A stretch of DNA of 64,000 bases from Herbaspirillum frisingense GSF30 (lineage in GTDB: Bacteria; Pseudomonadota; Gammaproteobacteria; Burkholderiales; Burkholderiaceae_D). The stretch spans positions 1-64,000 of the forward strand of contig NZ_AEEC02000028.1 of assembly GCF_000300975.2 (NCBI RefSeq). Reading direction: 5' to 3'. The position numbers were made by a program, and so were the translations under genes. Position 1 is the stretch's first letter. Every line of letters begins with the position of its first letter. The notes beneath the pieces were generated by a model. The model worked only from the letters and a program-made list of their open reading frames with translations, was not told the origin of the DNA and did no database searches. Of the stretch, positions 8,574 through 18,004 are shown piece after piece.

Positions 8574-9284
8574 CTATAGCGCCAGCCACTCCGCTTGCAC
8601 GGCAGCATCCGCCTCCAGCGCGGCGGGCGTGCCGTGGAAGACCATCTCGCCGCGCCCCATGACATAGACCCGCTGCGACAGGTCCAGGGCGATTGCCTGC
8701 TTTTGCTCGATCAGCAGCACCGCGACCTGCCGGCGTCGCAGCAGCGTCAGGTAATGCGCGACCTGCTCCACCATCTGCGGCGAGAGGCCTTCGGTGGGCT
8801 CGTCGATGAGCACCAGCGCGGGATTGCCCAGCAGCGCGCGGCACAGCGCCAGCATCTGCTGCTCCCCGCCTGACAGCGATCCGGCCGCCACCTGACGGCG
8901 CCTGGCCAACGCCGGGAACAGCGCATAGACCTCTTCCTCGCGCCAGGCGTCGGCCGGCTGGCGAGCGCCCTGGCGGCCCAGCAGGAGGTTCTGCGCCACG
9001 CTCAGGGTGGGAAAGACGTCCCGGCTCTCTGGCACATAAGCCATCCCGCGCCGGGCAATCGCATGGGTGGGCAGACCGGCGATGCTGGCGCCGGCAAAGC
9101 GGATGTCGCCGCTGCTGCGCACCAGGCCCATCAGGGCCTTGAGCAAGGTGGAGCGGCCAGCGCCATTGCGCCCGAGGATGCTGACGATTTCTCCCCGTTG
9201 CACTTCCAGCGAGACACCCTGCAGCACGTGACTCTGGCCGTACCAGGCCTGCAGGTCGTGGACGCTGAGCAGGGTGTCAGCCAT
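8574..9284 (-). CDS. livF: LivF-type ABC ATPase with Walker A Lys-to-Arg substitution
   Basis: 236 residues of the branched-chain amino-acid transporter ATPase type. Q-loop region YVPESRDVFPTLSVAQNL, signature LSGGEQQM, Walker B ALVLIDEPTEGLSP and the H-loop replaced by LLIEQK (normal for LivF) are visible. The Walker A motif reads GRNGAGRST (38-46): the invariant lysine is Arg44, encoded by CGC. The gene overlaps livG by 8 bases and is the last gene of the livHMGF-like operon. In most ABC ATPases a Lys-to-Arg change strongly impairs hydrolysis, so transport may rely on LivG or the system may be impaired. Confidence 0.88.
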   Translation of the reverse strand: MADTLLSVHDLQAWYGQSHVLQGVSLEVQRGEIVSILGRNGAGRSTLLKALMGLVRSSGDIRFAGASIAGLPTHAIARRGMAYVPESRDVFPTLSVAQNLLLGRQGARQPADAWREEEVYALFPALARRRQVAAGSLSGGEQQMLALCRALLGNPALVLIDEPTEGLSPQMVEQVAHYLTLLRRRQVAVLLIEQKQAIALDLSQRVYVMGRGEMVFHGTPAALEADAAVQAEWLAL

Positions 9285-10035
9285 GTCGCCTCCGGTTCAG
9301 GTAGAGCGCCTGCACTTCCTGATTGGCGCGGATGCGCTCGGCACTGTCGCAGGCGATGACGCGGCCGTTATCCATCACCGCGATGCGGTCGGCCAGGTCG
9401 AAGACTACCTGCATGTCGTGTTCCACCATCAGCAGGGTCTTGCCCACCGTGACTTCGCGGATCAGCGCCACCATCGCCGCGCTCTCCGCCCGGCTCATGC
9501 CAGCTGTGGGTTCGTCCAGCAGGATCACGGCGGCATCGGCGGCAATGGTGACGGCCAGTTCCAGGGCACGCTGCTCGGCGTAGCTCAGTTCGCCTGCCGG
9601 CACCTGCGCGCGCGCGCCCAGCCCGACACGCTCCAGCACCGCCTGGGCACGGGCGCTGGCGTCGTGCAATTGACCGAGGCGGCGCCAGAAGGCGTAGCGA
9701 TAGCCGAGCGCCCACAGCAGGGCGCAGCGCACATTCTCGAACGCGGTGAGGCGCGGGAAGAGGCTCGTGATCTGGAAGCTGCGCGCCAGCCCCAGACGAT
9801 TGATCTGCTGTGGTGAGCACTGCGTGATGTCCTGCCCGTGCAGCAGCACGCGCCCGCTATCAGCCCGATAACGGCCCGACACCAGGTTGAACAGGCTGGA
9901 CTTGCCGGCCCCGTTGGGCCCAATCAATGCGCAGCGCTCACCGGGATGCAACTGCAGGTCCACGCCGCGCAGGATCTGGCTGCCATCGAAGGCCTTGGTC
10001 AGGCCCTGCATGTCCAGGGAAAACGGCGTACTCAT
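9277..10035 (-). CDS. livG: LivG-type ABC transporter ATP-binding protein
   Basis: 252 residues from the ATG at 10033-10035, which overlaps the permease stop (ATGA). Walker A is intact (GPNGAGKSS, 39-47, Lys45). LSYAEQRALELA replaces the usual signature, which is normal for LivG. Walker B is VILLDEPTAGMS and the H-loop is MVEHDMQVVF. It pairs with the LivF-like subunit to energise import of a branched-chain amino acid, urea, amide or aromatic acid. The frame is open far upstream, but that extension is a shadow of the permease gene. Confidence 0.9.
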   Translation of the reverse strand: MSTPFSLDMQGLTKAFDGSQILRGVDLQLHPGERCALIGPNGAGKSSLFNLVSGRYRADSGRVLLHGQDITQCSPQQINRLGLARSFQITSLFPRLTAFENVRCALLWALGYRYAFWRRLGQLHDASARAQAVLERVGLGARAQVPAGELSYAEQRALELAVTIAADAAVILLDEPTAGMSRAESAAMVALIREVTVGKTLLMVEHDMQVVFDLADRIAVMDNGRVIACDSAERIRANQEVQALYLNRRRHG

Positions 10036-11255
10036 CGGCGCCCCCCCTGCCGGCGCCAGAGGGTCAGCGCCGTAGCGCCGGCCGCGATGAGCATGGCGGC
10101 GGTGATCCAGGGCAGCGGCGCGTGGACGTCGATGGACCCGCCCCACCACTGCAGGGGCGCCGCGCCATCGCTGCCTTCGGCCAGGCTGCCCAGGCTGGCC
10201 TGATAGGCCATCTCGGTGGCCAGCACCACGCCGGCCAGCGTGACCAGCGCGGCCAGCAGCCAGCTTGCCAGACGCCACACCAGGCGCCGGTCGAAGGCGC
10301 CGTCGCGCCAGGTGCGCCAGCCGCGGTCGATCAGGCTGGCAAGGCCGCCCGGGGTGGTCATGACGATCAGGATGAAGAAGGCACCCAGATAGAACTGCCA
10401 GGCCTGGGTATAGGCCGACAGCCAGGACGAGAACAGCACGCCGACCACGCCGCCGACGATGGGACCATAGAAATAGGCGGTGCCGCCGATGAAGGTGAAC
10501 AGCAGGATGGCACCGGAGCGCAGCGCTCCCACGTATTCGGCGCTGACGATCTCGAAATTGATGGCCGACAGTCCGCCCGAGACGCCGGCAAAGAAGGCCG
10601 ACAGGATCAGCGCCAGGTAGCGCACCCGCTGCGGATCGTAGCCGATGAAGGCGGCGCGTTCCGGGTTGTCGCGCACGGCATTGAGGATGCGTCCCAGCGG
10701 CGTGTGGCGCAGCGCGCAGATGGCGATGGCGCAGACCAGCAGCCAGCCGGCGATGAGGTAATAGACCTGGATCTGCGGCCCGTAGCTGATGCCCAGCACC
10801 GGCGCGCCGATGACCCGGTTGCCGGAGATGCCACCCTCGCCGCCGAAGACCTCGGGCAACATCAGCACGCAGGCCGAGACCAGCTCCACCAGCCCCAGCG
10901 TGATCATGGCAAAGGTGGTGCCGGCGCGGCGCGTGGTGGGATAGCCCAGTACGACGCCGCACAACGCGCCGGTGAGGCCGCCCGCCAGCGGGACCAGCGT
11001 CAGCGGGAAGGCCAGCGCACCCTCGCTCATGCGGTTCATCAGATGGATCGCGCCGAAGGCGCCCAGTCCCGAATACACTGCGTGGCCGAAGGAGAGCATG
11101 CCGCCCTCGCCCAGCAGCATGTTGTAGGACAGGCAGAGCAAGACCATCGTCCCCATCTGCGAAAGCAGCGACAATGCCGCGCTTTGCGGAAACACCAGCG
11201 GTGCCGCCAGCAGGAGCAGGGCCAGGCCCAGCCAGGGCAGGACGATACGCTTCAT
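10032..11255 (-). CDS. livM: LivM-type ABC transporter permease
   Basis: 407 residues with about ten membrane segments. The conserved core of the family is seen: LLCLSYNMLLGEGGMLSFGHA (about 40-60), TTRRAGTTFAMITLGLVEL and SAEYVGALRSGAILLFTFIGG. About 80 residues beyond the usual core end in two further hydrophobic segments. That makes the protein somewhat longer than many LivM proteins. It overlaps livG by 4 bases and starts 2 bases after the livH stop, so the four genes are translationally coupled. Together with LivH it forms the inner-membrane channel. Confidence 0.9.
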   Translation of the reverse strand: MKRIVLPWLGLALLLLAAPLVFPQSAALSLLSQMGTMVLLCLSYNMLLGEGGMLSFGHAVYSGLGAFGAIHLMNRMSEGALAFPLTLVPLAGGLTGALCGVVLGYPTTRRAGTTFAMITLGLVELVSACVLMLPEVFGGEGGISGNRVIGAPVLGISYGPQIQVYYLIAGWLLVCAIAICALRHTPLGRILNAVRDNPERAAFIGYDPQRVRYLALILSAFFAGVSGGLSAINFEIVSAEYVGALRSGAILLFTFIGGTAYFYGPIVGGVVGVLFSSWLSAYTQAWQFYLGAFFILIVMTTPGGLASLIDRGWRTWRDGAFDRRLVWRLASWLLAALVTLAGVVLATEMAYQASLGSLAEGSDGAAPLQWWGGSIDVHAPLPWITAAMLIAAGATALTLWRRQGGRR

Positions 11256-11257
11256 GC

Positions 11258-12193
11258 TCAGCCCTCCCGCTTGCCCATGAGCCCCTTGGGGCGCAGCACC
11301 AGCATCACCACCAGCAGCAGATAGGGCAGCACCGGCGCCACCTGGGCCAGCGTCAGGCGCACCAGCGGTGCCAGCGCACTGCCACTGGGGACCTGCACGC
11401 CCAGACTGGCCAGGGACACATCCAGCGCCACCGCGAAGGTCTGCATCAGGCCGATCAGCAGCGAGGTGATGAAGGCCCCGGCCAGTGAACCCAGCCCGCC
11501 CACCACCACCACCACGAAGATGATGCTGCCCACGGCCGCTGCCATGCCCGGTTCGGTGACGAAGGCATTGCCGCCGATCACCCCGGCCAGTGCGGCCAGC
11601 GCGCAGCCGCCGCCGAACACCAGCATGAACACGCGCGGTACGTTATGCCCCAGAGCCTCTGCCATCTGCGGGTGCGTCAGCGCCGCCTGGATCAGCAGGC
11701 CGATGCGGGTATGGCGCAGCAGCAGCCACAAGGCCAGCAGCATGAGCGCCGCCACCAGCAGCATGAAGCCGCGGTAGATGGGGAAACTGGTCGAATAGAG
11801 GGTGAAGAGCGTGCCATCGAGTTCCGGCGGGATGCGGTAAGGCACCGGCGAGCGGCCCCACACCAGTTGCACCAGTTCCACCACCAGATAGGACAGGCCG
11901 AAGGTGAACAGCAATTCCGGGACATGGCCGTAGCGGTGAACGATGCGCAGGCCGTAATGCTCCACCAGCGCACCGGCCATGCCCACCAGCAGGGGCGCGA
12001 TCAGCAGCGCCGGCCAGAAGCCCAGCACGCCGGCAATCGCATAGGCGACGTACGCCCCCAGCATGTAGAAGCTGGCATGGGCGAAGTTGGGCACGCCCAT
12101 CATGCTGTAGATCAGCGTCAGGCCCGAGGACAGCAGGAACAGCAGGAAGCCGTAGCCCAGGCCGTTGAGGAAGGTGATCAGCGCGAATTCCAA
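11258..12193 (-). CDS. livH: LivH-type ABC transporter permease
   Basis: 311 residues, about eight membrane segments. LTLIYSMMGVPNFAHASFYMLGAY (about 25-48) and the FVVVVVGGLGSLAGAFI region (about 225-245) are LivH signatures. It is the first gene of the four-gene operon. No gene for a periplasmic Leu/Ile/Val-type binding protein lies upstream or downstream in this window, although such operons normally include one. The binding protein must be encoded elsewhere. Confidence 0.9.
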   Translation of the reverse strand: MEFALITFLNGLGYGFLLFLLSSGLTLIYSMMGVPNFAHASFYMLGAYVAYAIAGVLGFWPALLIAPLLVGMAGALVEHYGLRIVHRYGHVPELLFTFGLSYLVVELVQLVWGRSPVPYRIPPELDGTLFTLYSTSFPIYRGFMLLVAALMLLALWLLLRHTRIGLLIQAALTHPQMAEALGHNVPRVFMLVFGGGCALAALAGVIGGNAFVTEPGMAAAVGSIIFVVVVVGGLGSLAGAFITSLLIGLMQTFAVALDVSLASLGVQVPSGSALAPLVRLTLAQVAPVLPYLLLVVMLVLRPKGLMGKREG

Positions 12194-12366
12194 GTTGCCA
12201 GCCTTGCCAGGGATGCGGTGGGTTCAAGAGGAGTCGGACGGGGTCAGACAGCGTCGAGGCGCCGGGCCGAGCGCGGCCGGACGCAAAAGTGGAGCGATCC
12301 TATGGGATTCGCGCTTCTCTGTCAAAATAGCGGATTGCGGCCCGCTTTGGGCCTCACAGGCTGCCT

Positions 12367-13842
12367 ATGACCCATCCATATCTGCTTTCGCCGCTAGGCA
12401 ACGGCTTTGCCGCCCTGCCCCCGGCCTTCTACACCCGGCTGCAACCGACGCCCCTGCCCGATCCCTACCTGGTCGGTTTCAGCGACGAGGCCGCTGCCAC
12501 CATCGGACTGGCCCGCCCGGCACCGGAGGACCGCGGTTTTCTCGACATCTTCGCCGGCAACCAGCTGGCACCGGGCTCGCAAGCACTGTCGGCAGTCTAT
12601 TCGGGCCATCAGTTCGGCGTCTGGGCCGGTCAATTGGGCGATGGGCGCGCCATCACCCTGGGCGACCTGCCGGCAGCCACCGGCCAGGGACGCATCGAAC
12701 TGCAGCTCAAGGGTGCCGGCAAGACGCCCTACTCCCGCATGGGCGACGGCCGTGCCGTGCTGCGCTCCTCGATCCGCGAATTCCTCTGTTCGGAAGCCAT
12801 GGCGGCGCTGGGCATCCCCACCACCCGCGCCCTGACCGTGATCGGTTCGGACCAGCGCGTGCAGCGCGAAACCGCCGAGACCGCAGCGGTGGTGACCCGC
12901 ATGGCCCCCAGCTTCATCCGCTTCGGCTCGTTCGAGCATTGGTACTACAACCAGCGTTTCGACGATCTCAAGGTACTGGGCGATGCCGTGCTGGAGCAGT
13001 TCTATCCGGAACTATTGCGGGAAGAAAACCCCTATCAGGCCCTGCTGAAGGAAGTCACCCGCCGCACCGCGACGTTGATGGCGCAATGGCAGGCGGTGGG
13101 TTTCATGCATGGGGTGATGAATACCGACAACATGTCCATCCTGGGCCTGACGCTGGATTACGGCCCCTTCGGCTTCATGGAAGCCTTCGACGCCCGCCAC
13201 ATCTGCAACCATACCGACAGCCAGGGCCGCTACAGCTACCAGATGCAGCCGCGCATCGGCCAGTGGAACTGCTTTGCACTGGGCCAGGCAATGCTGCCCC
13301 TGATCGGTTCGGTGGAGGCCACCGAGGCCGCGCTGGCCGATTACGAGGCCGTGTTCCAGGCGCAGCATGATGCGCTGTTGCATGCCAAGCTGGGATTGCG
13401 CACCCAGCGCGCCGACGACAGCCAGTTGATTGAGGCCATGTTCGCCCTGCTGCAGGCCGGTCATGTCGATTTCACGCTGTTCTTCCGCCGCCTGGGCGAC
13501 TTGCAGATCGGCAATGCAGCCAACGACGAGCCGCTGCGCGACCTTTTCATCGATCGCCCCGCCTTCGATGCCTGGGCCACGCAATACCGCGCCCGCCTGC
13601 GCGACGAGGACAGCGACGACGCCGGCCGCCGCCTTGCAATGCATGCGGTCAACCCCAAATACGTGCTACGCAATTACCTCGCCCAGGTCGCCATCGACAA
13701 GGCGCAACAGAAGGATTTCACCGAGGTGGCGCGCCTGCAGACCATCCTGCGCCATCCCTTCGACGAGCAGCCTGAATTCGACCGCTATGCCGACCTGCCC
13801 CCCGACTGGGCCAGCCATCTGGAAGTGAGCTGTTCTTCCTGA
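12367..13842 (+). CDS. selO: SelO/YdiU protein adenylyltransferase (pseudokinase fold)
   Basis: 491 residues, the usual length for bacterial SelO. Recognisable stretches are [49 protein letters not shown] and [36 protein letters not shown] contains the catalytic-loop Asp and the metal-binding DYGP. Known members transfer AMP to Ser, Thr or Tyr of proteins in redox stress. It ends VSCSS, with Cys at the place where eukaryotic SelO has selenocysteine. It stands alone, followed after 70 bases by msrB, another redox-protection gene. Confidence 0.95.
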   Translation: MTHPYLLSPLGNGFAALPPAFYTRLQPTPLPDPYLVGFSDEAAATIGLARPAPEDRGFLDIFAGNQLAPGSQALSAVYSGHQFGVWAGQLGDGRAITLGDLPAATGQGRIELQLKGAGKTPYSRMGDGRAVLRSSIREFLCSEAMAALGIPTTRALTVIGSDQRVQRETAETAAVVTRMAPSFIRFGSFEHWYYNQRFDDLKVLGDAVLEQFYPELLREENPYQALLKEVTRRTATLMAQWQAVGFMHGVMNTDNMSILGLTLDYGPFGFMEAFDARHICNHTDSQGRYSYQMQPRIGQWNCFALGQAMLPLIGSVEATEAALADYEAVFQAQHDALLHAKLGLRTQRADDSQLIEAMFALLQAGHVDFTLFFRRLGDLQIGNAANDEPLRDLFIDRPAFDAWATQYRARLRDEDSDDAGRRLAMHAVNPKYVLRNYLAQVAIDKAQQKDFTEVARLQTILRHPFDEQPEFDRYADLPPDWASHLEVSCSS

Positions 13843-13912
13843 ACGTGAATGGCCATTCATTCCGCTAATACAGTTAATGCCGGCATCGCCCGTCATCACC
13901 AAGGAGCCAAGC

Positions 13913-14308
13913 ATGACCCAACGAGTAGAAAAGACCGAAGCCCAATGGCGCGAGCAACTTGACCCCGTGCAATACCAGGTCACCCGCGAAGCCGCCACCG
14001 AGCGCGCCTTCACCGGCCGTTACTGGGATCACCACGAGGCCGGGACCTACACCTGCGTGTGCTGCGACACGCCGCTGTTCACCTCGGATGCCAAGTTCGA
14101 CTCCGGCTGCGGCTGGCCAAGCTACTTCGAGCCCATCGATCCGGCCAACGTCCGCGAGAAAGTGGACCGCAGTTATGGCATGATTCGCACCGAGATCATC
14201 TGCAACGTCTGCGACGCCCACCTGGGCCACGTCTTCCCGGACGGCCCGCCGCCGACCGGACTGCGTTATTGCATCAACTCGGCTTCGCTGCGTTTCGACC
14301 CGGCGTAA
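13913..14308 (+). CDS. msrB: Peptide-methionine (R)-S-oxide reductase MsrB
   Basis: 131 residues from the ATG at 13913, with AAGGAG 6 bases upstream. An in-frame ATG 12 codons earlier lacks a better site. Two CxxC pairs (CVCCD, CNVCD) form the structural zinc site. [11 protein letters not shown] carries the family core, and the catalytic Cys is in [11 protein letters not shown]. It reduces methionine-R-sulfoxide in oxidised proteins. It follows selO directly, and both act in oxidative stress. Confidence 0.95.
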   Translation: MTQRVEKTEAQWREQLDPVQYQVTREAATERAFTGRYWDHHEAGTYTCVCCDTPLFTSDAKFDSGCGWPSYFEPIDPANVREKVDRSYGMIRTEIICNVCDAHLGHVFPDGPPPTGLRYCINSASLRFDPA

Positions 14309-14406
14309 GCCTGGCGGCCCGCGCTGCACCGCCTGCAATACATGCGGCACGGGCCGGATGATCGCCGATCAACCGTTTTACTGACTTTTCCTGAAGAAGC
14401 CAACCG

Positions 14407-15027
14407 ATGAAGTTCCTGTTCGACCTGTTCCCCGTCATCCTGTTTTTCGGCGTCTTCAAATGGGCCGAAGGCCATCCCTCGGCCGCCCAGGACCTGGTGA
14501 TGCAATACCTGGGCGGCGCCATGTCGGCCGGTGCCGTCACCGCCACCCAGGCACCGATCCTGCTGTCCACGGCCGTGGCCATCATCGCCTCGCTGGGCCA
14601 GATCGCCTGGCTGCTGCTGCGCCGTCGCAAGGTGGATGGCATGTTGTGGGTGTCGCTGGCCATCATCGTGGTCTTCGGTGGCGCCACCATCTATTTCCGT
14701 GACGACACCTTCATCAAGTGGAAGCCGACCATCCTGTACTGGGCCTTCGGTCTGGCCCTGCTGGTGTCGCAACTGTTCATGAAGAAGAACCTGATCCGCG
14801 TCATGATGGAAAAGCAGGTCACCCTGCCCGAAGCCATCTGGCCGCGCCTGAACCTGGCCTGGATCGTGTTCTTCGCCGTCATGGGCGTGCTCAATCTCTA
14901 TATCGCCTTCAACTATCCGCTCGATACCTGGGTCAACTTCAAGATGTTCGGCAGCATGGGCCTGATGTTTGCCTTCATCATCGGCCAGAGCCTGTTCCTG
15001 TCGAAGTACATGAAGGATGCCGAATGA
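14407..15027 (+). CDS. yciB: Inner-membrane septation protein YciB (IspZ)
   Basis: 206 residues with five or six membrane helices. It starts [20 protein letters not shown], the hallmark of YciB, and has [18 protein letters not shown] and [17 protein letters not shown] further on. The family is linked to septum formation and envelope integrity. Its stop overlaps the start of the BolA-like gene (ATGA), indicating coupling. The yciB-bolA-parvulin order is common in betaproteobacteria. Confidence 0.95.
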   Translation: MKFLFDLFPVILFFGVFKWAEGHPSAAQDLVMQYLGGAMSAGAVTATQAPILLSTAVAIIASLGQIAWLLLRRRKVDGMLWVSLAIIVVFGGATIYFRDDTFIKWKPTILYWAFGLALLVSQLFMKKNLIRVMMEKQVTLPEAIWPRLNLAWIVFFAVMGVLNLYIAFNYPLDTWVNFKMFGSMGLMFAFIIGQSLFLSKYMKDAE

Positions 15028-15308
15028 GTGGCGCCGATACCCGTGCAGAACGCATTCGTTCACGTCTGACTGCAACTTTCTCGCCAGCCGAATGTCTGGT
15101 CGAAGATGAGTCTGCCCAGCATGCCGGACATGCCGGTGCAGCCTCGGGCGGAGGACATTACAGGATCCGCCTGGTTTCAGACTTGTTCGAGGGCAAAAAT
15201 CGGTTGAACCGCCATCGGCTGGTGTATGATTGCCTGTCCGACCTGATGCAGCAGGAGATCCATGCGCTGGCCATAGTGGCGCTCTCCCCGTCAGAGGCAA
15301 AGAACTGA
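15024..15308 (+). CDS. bolA: BolA-family protein
   Basis: 94 residues, start overlapping the yciB stop by 4 bases. The class II KH-like fold is recognised from [30 protein letters not shown], which holds the conserved helix-turn with the invariant His (NRHR), then [11 protein letters not shown]. BolA proteins pair with monothiol glutaredoxins in Fe-S trafficking or act as regulators. The residues 28-42 ([15 protein letters not shown]) are a glycine/alanine-rich insert in the usual loop. Confidence 0.9.
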   Translation: MSGADTRAERIRSRLTATFSPAECLVEDESAQHAGHAGAASGGGHYRIRLVSDLFEGKNRLNRHRLVYDCLSDLMQQEIHALAIVALSPSEAKN

Positions 15309-15399
15309 GACCAAGAACAAAGACCGACGCCTGCTTATCAAGCCCCCTCCTGTTTTTTTCTCCGTTTTGATTCATTCCTTTCTTTTCTAGGATTCAACA

Positions 15400-16176
15400 A
15401 TGACATTCAAACCCGCTCGTCTGCTGGTGCTGCTGTTCGCAATTGCTTCCATCCCGGCCTTCGCCCAAAACCTGGCCGTCGTCAACGGCAAGGCGATTCC
15501 GTCCTCCCGCGCCGAACTGATGGTCAAGCAGATGACTGCGCAAGGCCAGCCTGATAGCCCGCAACTGCGCGGCGCCATCAAGGAAGAGCTGATCAACCGT
15601 GAAATCCTGATGCAGGAAGCCGACAAGCAAGGCCTGGCCAACAGCACCGACGTCAAGAACCAGCTGGAACTGGCCCGCCAGTCCATCGTGATCCGCGCCC
15701 TGATCGCCGACTACCTGAAGAAGAACCCGGTGTCGGACGCCGACATCAAGGCTGAATACGACAAGTTCAAGGCCCAGGCCGGCGACAAGGAATACCACGC
15801 CCGCCACATCCTGGTGGACAAGAAGGAAGACGCCGAAGCCATCATCGCCAAGCTGAAGGCCGGCACCAAGTTCGAAGACCTGGCCAAGCAATCCAAGGAC
15901 ACTGGTTCGGCCGCCAACGGTGGCGATCTGGACTGGGCCAGCCCGGCCTCCTTCGTCAAGCCGTTCTCCGACGCCATGGTGGCCCTGAAGAAGGGTGACA
16001 TCACCCAGACTCCGGTGCAGACCCAGTTCGGCTGGCATGTGATCAAGCTGGAAGATGTGCGCGCTGCCAAGGTCCCGACCCTGGAGGAAGTCAAGCCGCA
16101 GATCGCTGAAGCCCTGCAACAGAAGAAGCTGCAGGCCTATCAGGAACAACTGCGCGCCAAGGCCAAGGTGCAATAA
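15400..16176 (+). CDS. Periplasmic parvulin-type peptidyl-prolyl cis-trans isomerase
   Basis: 258 residues. A Sec signal peptide (MTFKPARLLVLLFAIASIPAFA, cleavage near 22-23) is followed by a SurA-N-like helical region and one parvulin rotamase domain. The latter is recognised from YHARHILVDKKEDAEA, FEDLAKQSKDTGSAANGGDLDW and FGWHVIKLED (about 130-225). It helps fold outer-membrane and periplasmic proteins. The nearest relatives are single-domain PpiC/Cbf2-like proteins of beta- and epsilonproteobacteria. A hairpin terminator follows. Confidence 0.92.
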   Translation: MTFKPARLLVLLFAIASIPAFAQNLAVVNGKAIPSSRAELMVKQMTAQGQPDSPQLRGAIKEELINREILMQEADKQGLANSTDVKNQLELARQSIVIRALIADYLKKNPVSDADIKAEYDKFKAQAGDKEYHARHILVDKKEDAEAIIAKLKAGTKFEDLAKQSKDTGSAANGGDLDWASPASFVKPFSDAMVALKKGDITQTPVQTQFGWHVIKLEDVRAAKVPTLEEVKPQIAEALQQKKLQAYQEQLRAKAKVQ

Positions 16177-16703
16177 GTCCCTCCCGCCTGCGCAGCCCGA
16201 GTGGCTGAAGGAAGACCCAGGTCTTCCAGCGCCCTCCACCGACATGCCCGGACAAGGTTTCCTTGCCGGGCATGTTGCTTTTTAGCTACGAATTAACGCA
16301 CAACTCATGCGGTAGCCGTCAAAAAAACGTCCAAATCCTTCGCAATTTCTCCAAAAAGCGTCTTTTTGATGCCTTCCCGCCCTACGGGAACACTATCTTC
16401 TGCGTCATAGTGAAGATTTATTCTTATAAAATATTTATCCAATAAATTTTTCATAATCATATAAATTCACTAAATAATTAAAAAAGAAGAATAAACCTGC
16501 ACCATTTTGCGCATTTTGCGAACCATCGTTCTGATATTCTTCGTTCCTGTTCCAAATAGGGACAGGCTGCGAATCGCCACGGGAGCAGGAAGCAAGGGAG
16601 TCCTGGTTCGCAGCCAAGAAAAAGGTGTTTCGGGGAGAAGCACACAAGGCTGATCCACGACGCCATCAACAACACAACATTCGTGCTTTCAGGAGAGATA
16701 CCT
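16177..16703. other. Intergenic region upstream of the porin, with an A+T-rich tract
   Basis: 527 bases without a gene. It contains the parvulin terminator and a markedly A+T-rich stretch: bases 16441-16500 have only 10 G/C of 60, in a genome that is otherwise about two-thirds G+C. The porin ribosome-binding site AGGAGAG is at 16691-16697. The A+T-rich tract is a likely promoter or UP-element region, or a target for nucleoid proteins. No small RNA could be proven. Confidence 0.6.
16242..16283 (+). terminator. Rho-independent terminator of the parvulin gene
   Basis: acatgcccgg pairs with ccgggcatgt and caagg with ccttg around a ttt loop, with one bulged A. A T tract follows (tgcttttt). Confidence 0.85.
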
Positions 16704-17804
16704 ATGAAGAAGAGTTCCATGCTGCTGCTGGCAGCCGGCCTGACCACCGGCGGCGCCGCATTTGCCCAATCCACCGTGACCATCTATGGCATCGTCGATA
16801 CCAGCATCCGCTATCTGAGCAGCGACAATGCGCAGGGCAACAGCAACGTGCGCATGGATAACGGCGCCATCGCCAACAGCCGTCTGGGCTTCAAGGGTAC
16901 CGAAGACCTCGGTGGCGGCCTGAAGGCCATGTTCCAGCTGGAAAACGGCTTCAACGGTGACACCGGCGGCATGAGCCAAGCCAACACCATCTTCAACCGT
17001 CAATCCTGGGTTGGCCTGGGTGGCAGCTTCGGCAAGGTGTCCATCGGCCGTCAGAACACGCCCCTGTTCGACCTGATGGCTGACCACTTCGACCCGCTGA
17101 CCGTCGGTAACTACGACAGCAACTCCTGGCTGCCGGCTGCTGGCACCCTGGTGCGCAACAGCAACATGATCAAGTACTATGGCAGCTTCAGCGGTTTCAA
17201 CGTCGGCCTGTCCTACGCCGCTGGCGAACAAGCCGGTTCGGCCCGCCGCGGCAGCCAGATCAGCAGCTCGCTGCAATACACCACCGGCCCGTTCTCGGTC
17301 GGCGGCGGCTGGCAGCAAACCGTGAGCGCCACCAACAGCGACAACAAGGACACCACCTACAACCTGTCGGCGTCCTACAAGATCGGCGCAGCCAAGCTGT
17401 TCGGCGGCTACTACAACATCAAGGACAGCACCGGCACCACCGCTGCCTACATGGCCATGAGCAACAGCACCGCCTCGGCTGGCGGCATCGCTGGCGTGCA
17501 ACGCAAGGACAAGGGTTACTTCCTGGGTACTTCCTACCAGGCAACCGCCGCCCTGTCCCTGACTGGCGCCTTCTACTACGACAAGAGCCAGAACGCCTCG
17601 GTCGCAGGCGTGGGCAATGTCGGCGACGGCAAGCGTTACGCCGTGGTGGCCTGGGCTGACTATGCGCTGTCCAAGCGCACCCAGCTGTACACCATCGTGG
17701 ACTACAACAAGGCCAAGGACGCAGCCCGCTACGAGCTGACCGGCCAGGCCGCCGGCAAGGACAACGTCACCACCCTGGGTGTTGGCATTCGTCACATCTT
17801 CTGA
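16704..17804 (+). CDS. Gram-negative trimeric porin (OmpC/Omp32-like)
   Basis: 366 residues. The signal peptide MKKSSMLLLAAGLTTGGAAFA is followed by QSTVTIYGIVDTSIRYLS, the standard first strand of betaproteobacterial porins. NSRLGFKGTEDLGGGLKAMFQLENGF, FNRQSWVGLGGSFGKVSIGRQ and the last strand GVGIRHIF with terminal Phe confirm a 16-stranded general-diffusion porin. AGGAGAG lies 6 bases before the chosen ATG. A 7-residue longer start at 16683 is less likely. It is preceded by an A+T-rich promoter region and followed by a strong terminator, so it is probably highly expressed alone. Confidence 0.95.
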   Translation: MKKSSMLLLAAGLTTGGAAFAQSTVTIYGIVDTSIRYLSSDNAQGNSNVRMDNGAIANSRLGFKGTEDLGGGLKAMFQLENGFNGDTGGMSQANTIFNRQSWVGLGGSFGKVSIGRQNTPLFDLMADHFDPLTVGNYDSNSWLPAAGTLVRNSNMIKYYGSFSGFNVGLSYAAGEQAGSARRGSQISSSLQYTTGPFSVGGGWQQTVSATNSDNKDTTYNLSASYKIGAAKLFGGYYNIKDSTGTTAAYMAMSNSTASAGGIAGVQRKDKGYFLGTSYQATAALSLTGAFYYDKSQNASVAGVGNVGDGKRYAVVAWADYALSKRTQLYTIVDYNKAKDAARYELTGQAAGKDNVTTLGVGIRHIF

Positions 17805-17872
17805 TCCGGGCGTGAAGGCGCTCTCCCTCGGGAGAGCGTGCTAACAACGGGAAGCATTCAGAAAGCAGAAAG

Positions 17873-17915
17873 AAAAAGCGCAGTTCCTTTCGGAACTGCG
17901 CTTTTTTGTTTTTTG
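17873..17915 (+). terminator. Rho-independent terminator of the porin gene
   Basis: A 15-bp stem from aaaaagcgcagttcc to ggaactgcgcttttt with a four-base loop, followed by ttgttttttgg. A smaller hairpin (gctctccctcgggagagc) lies at about 17820-17837. Confidence 0.9.
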
Positions 17916-18004
17916 GTGCTTAACAGCAGCACTGTGGAAGCCCGTGAACGTAACTTCATCCGCTCCTCCGGTCGGCGGATCCTCATCCTGACTGGGTAAA
18001 CGCT

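Noticed and set aside
10036-10962. N-terminal extension of the LivG frame
   Set aside because: The open frame upstream of 10035 is a shadow of livM; the recognisable ATPase begins at MSTPFSLD.
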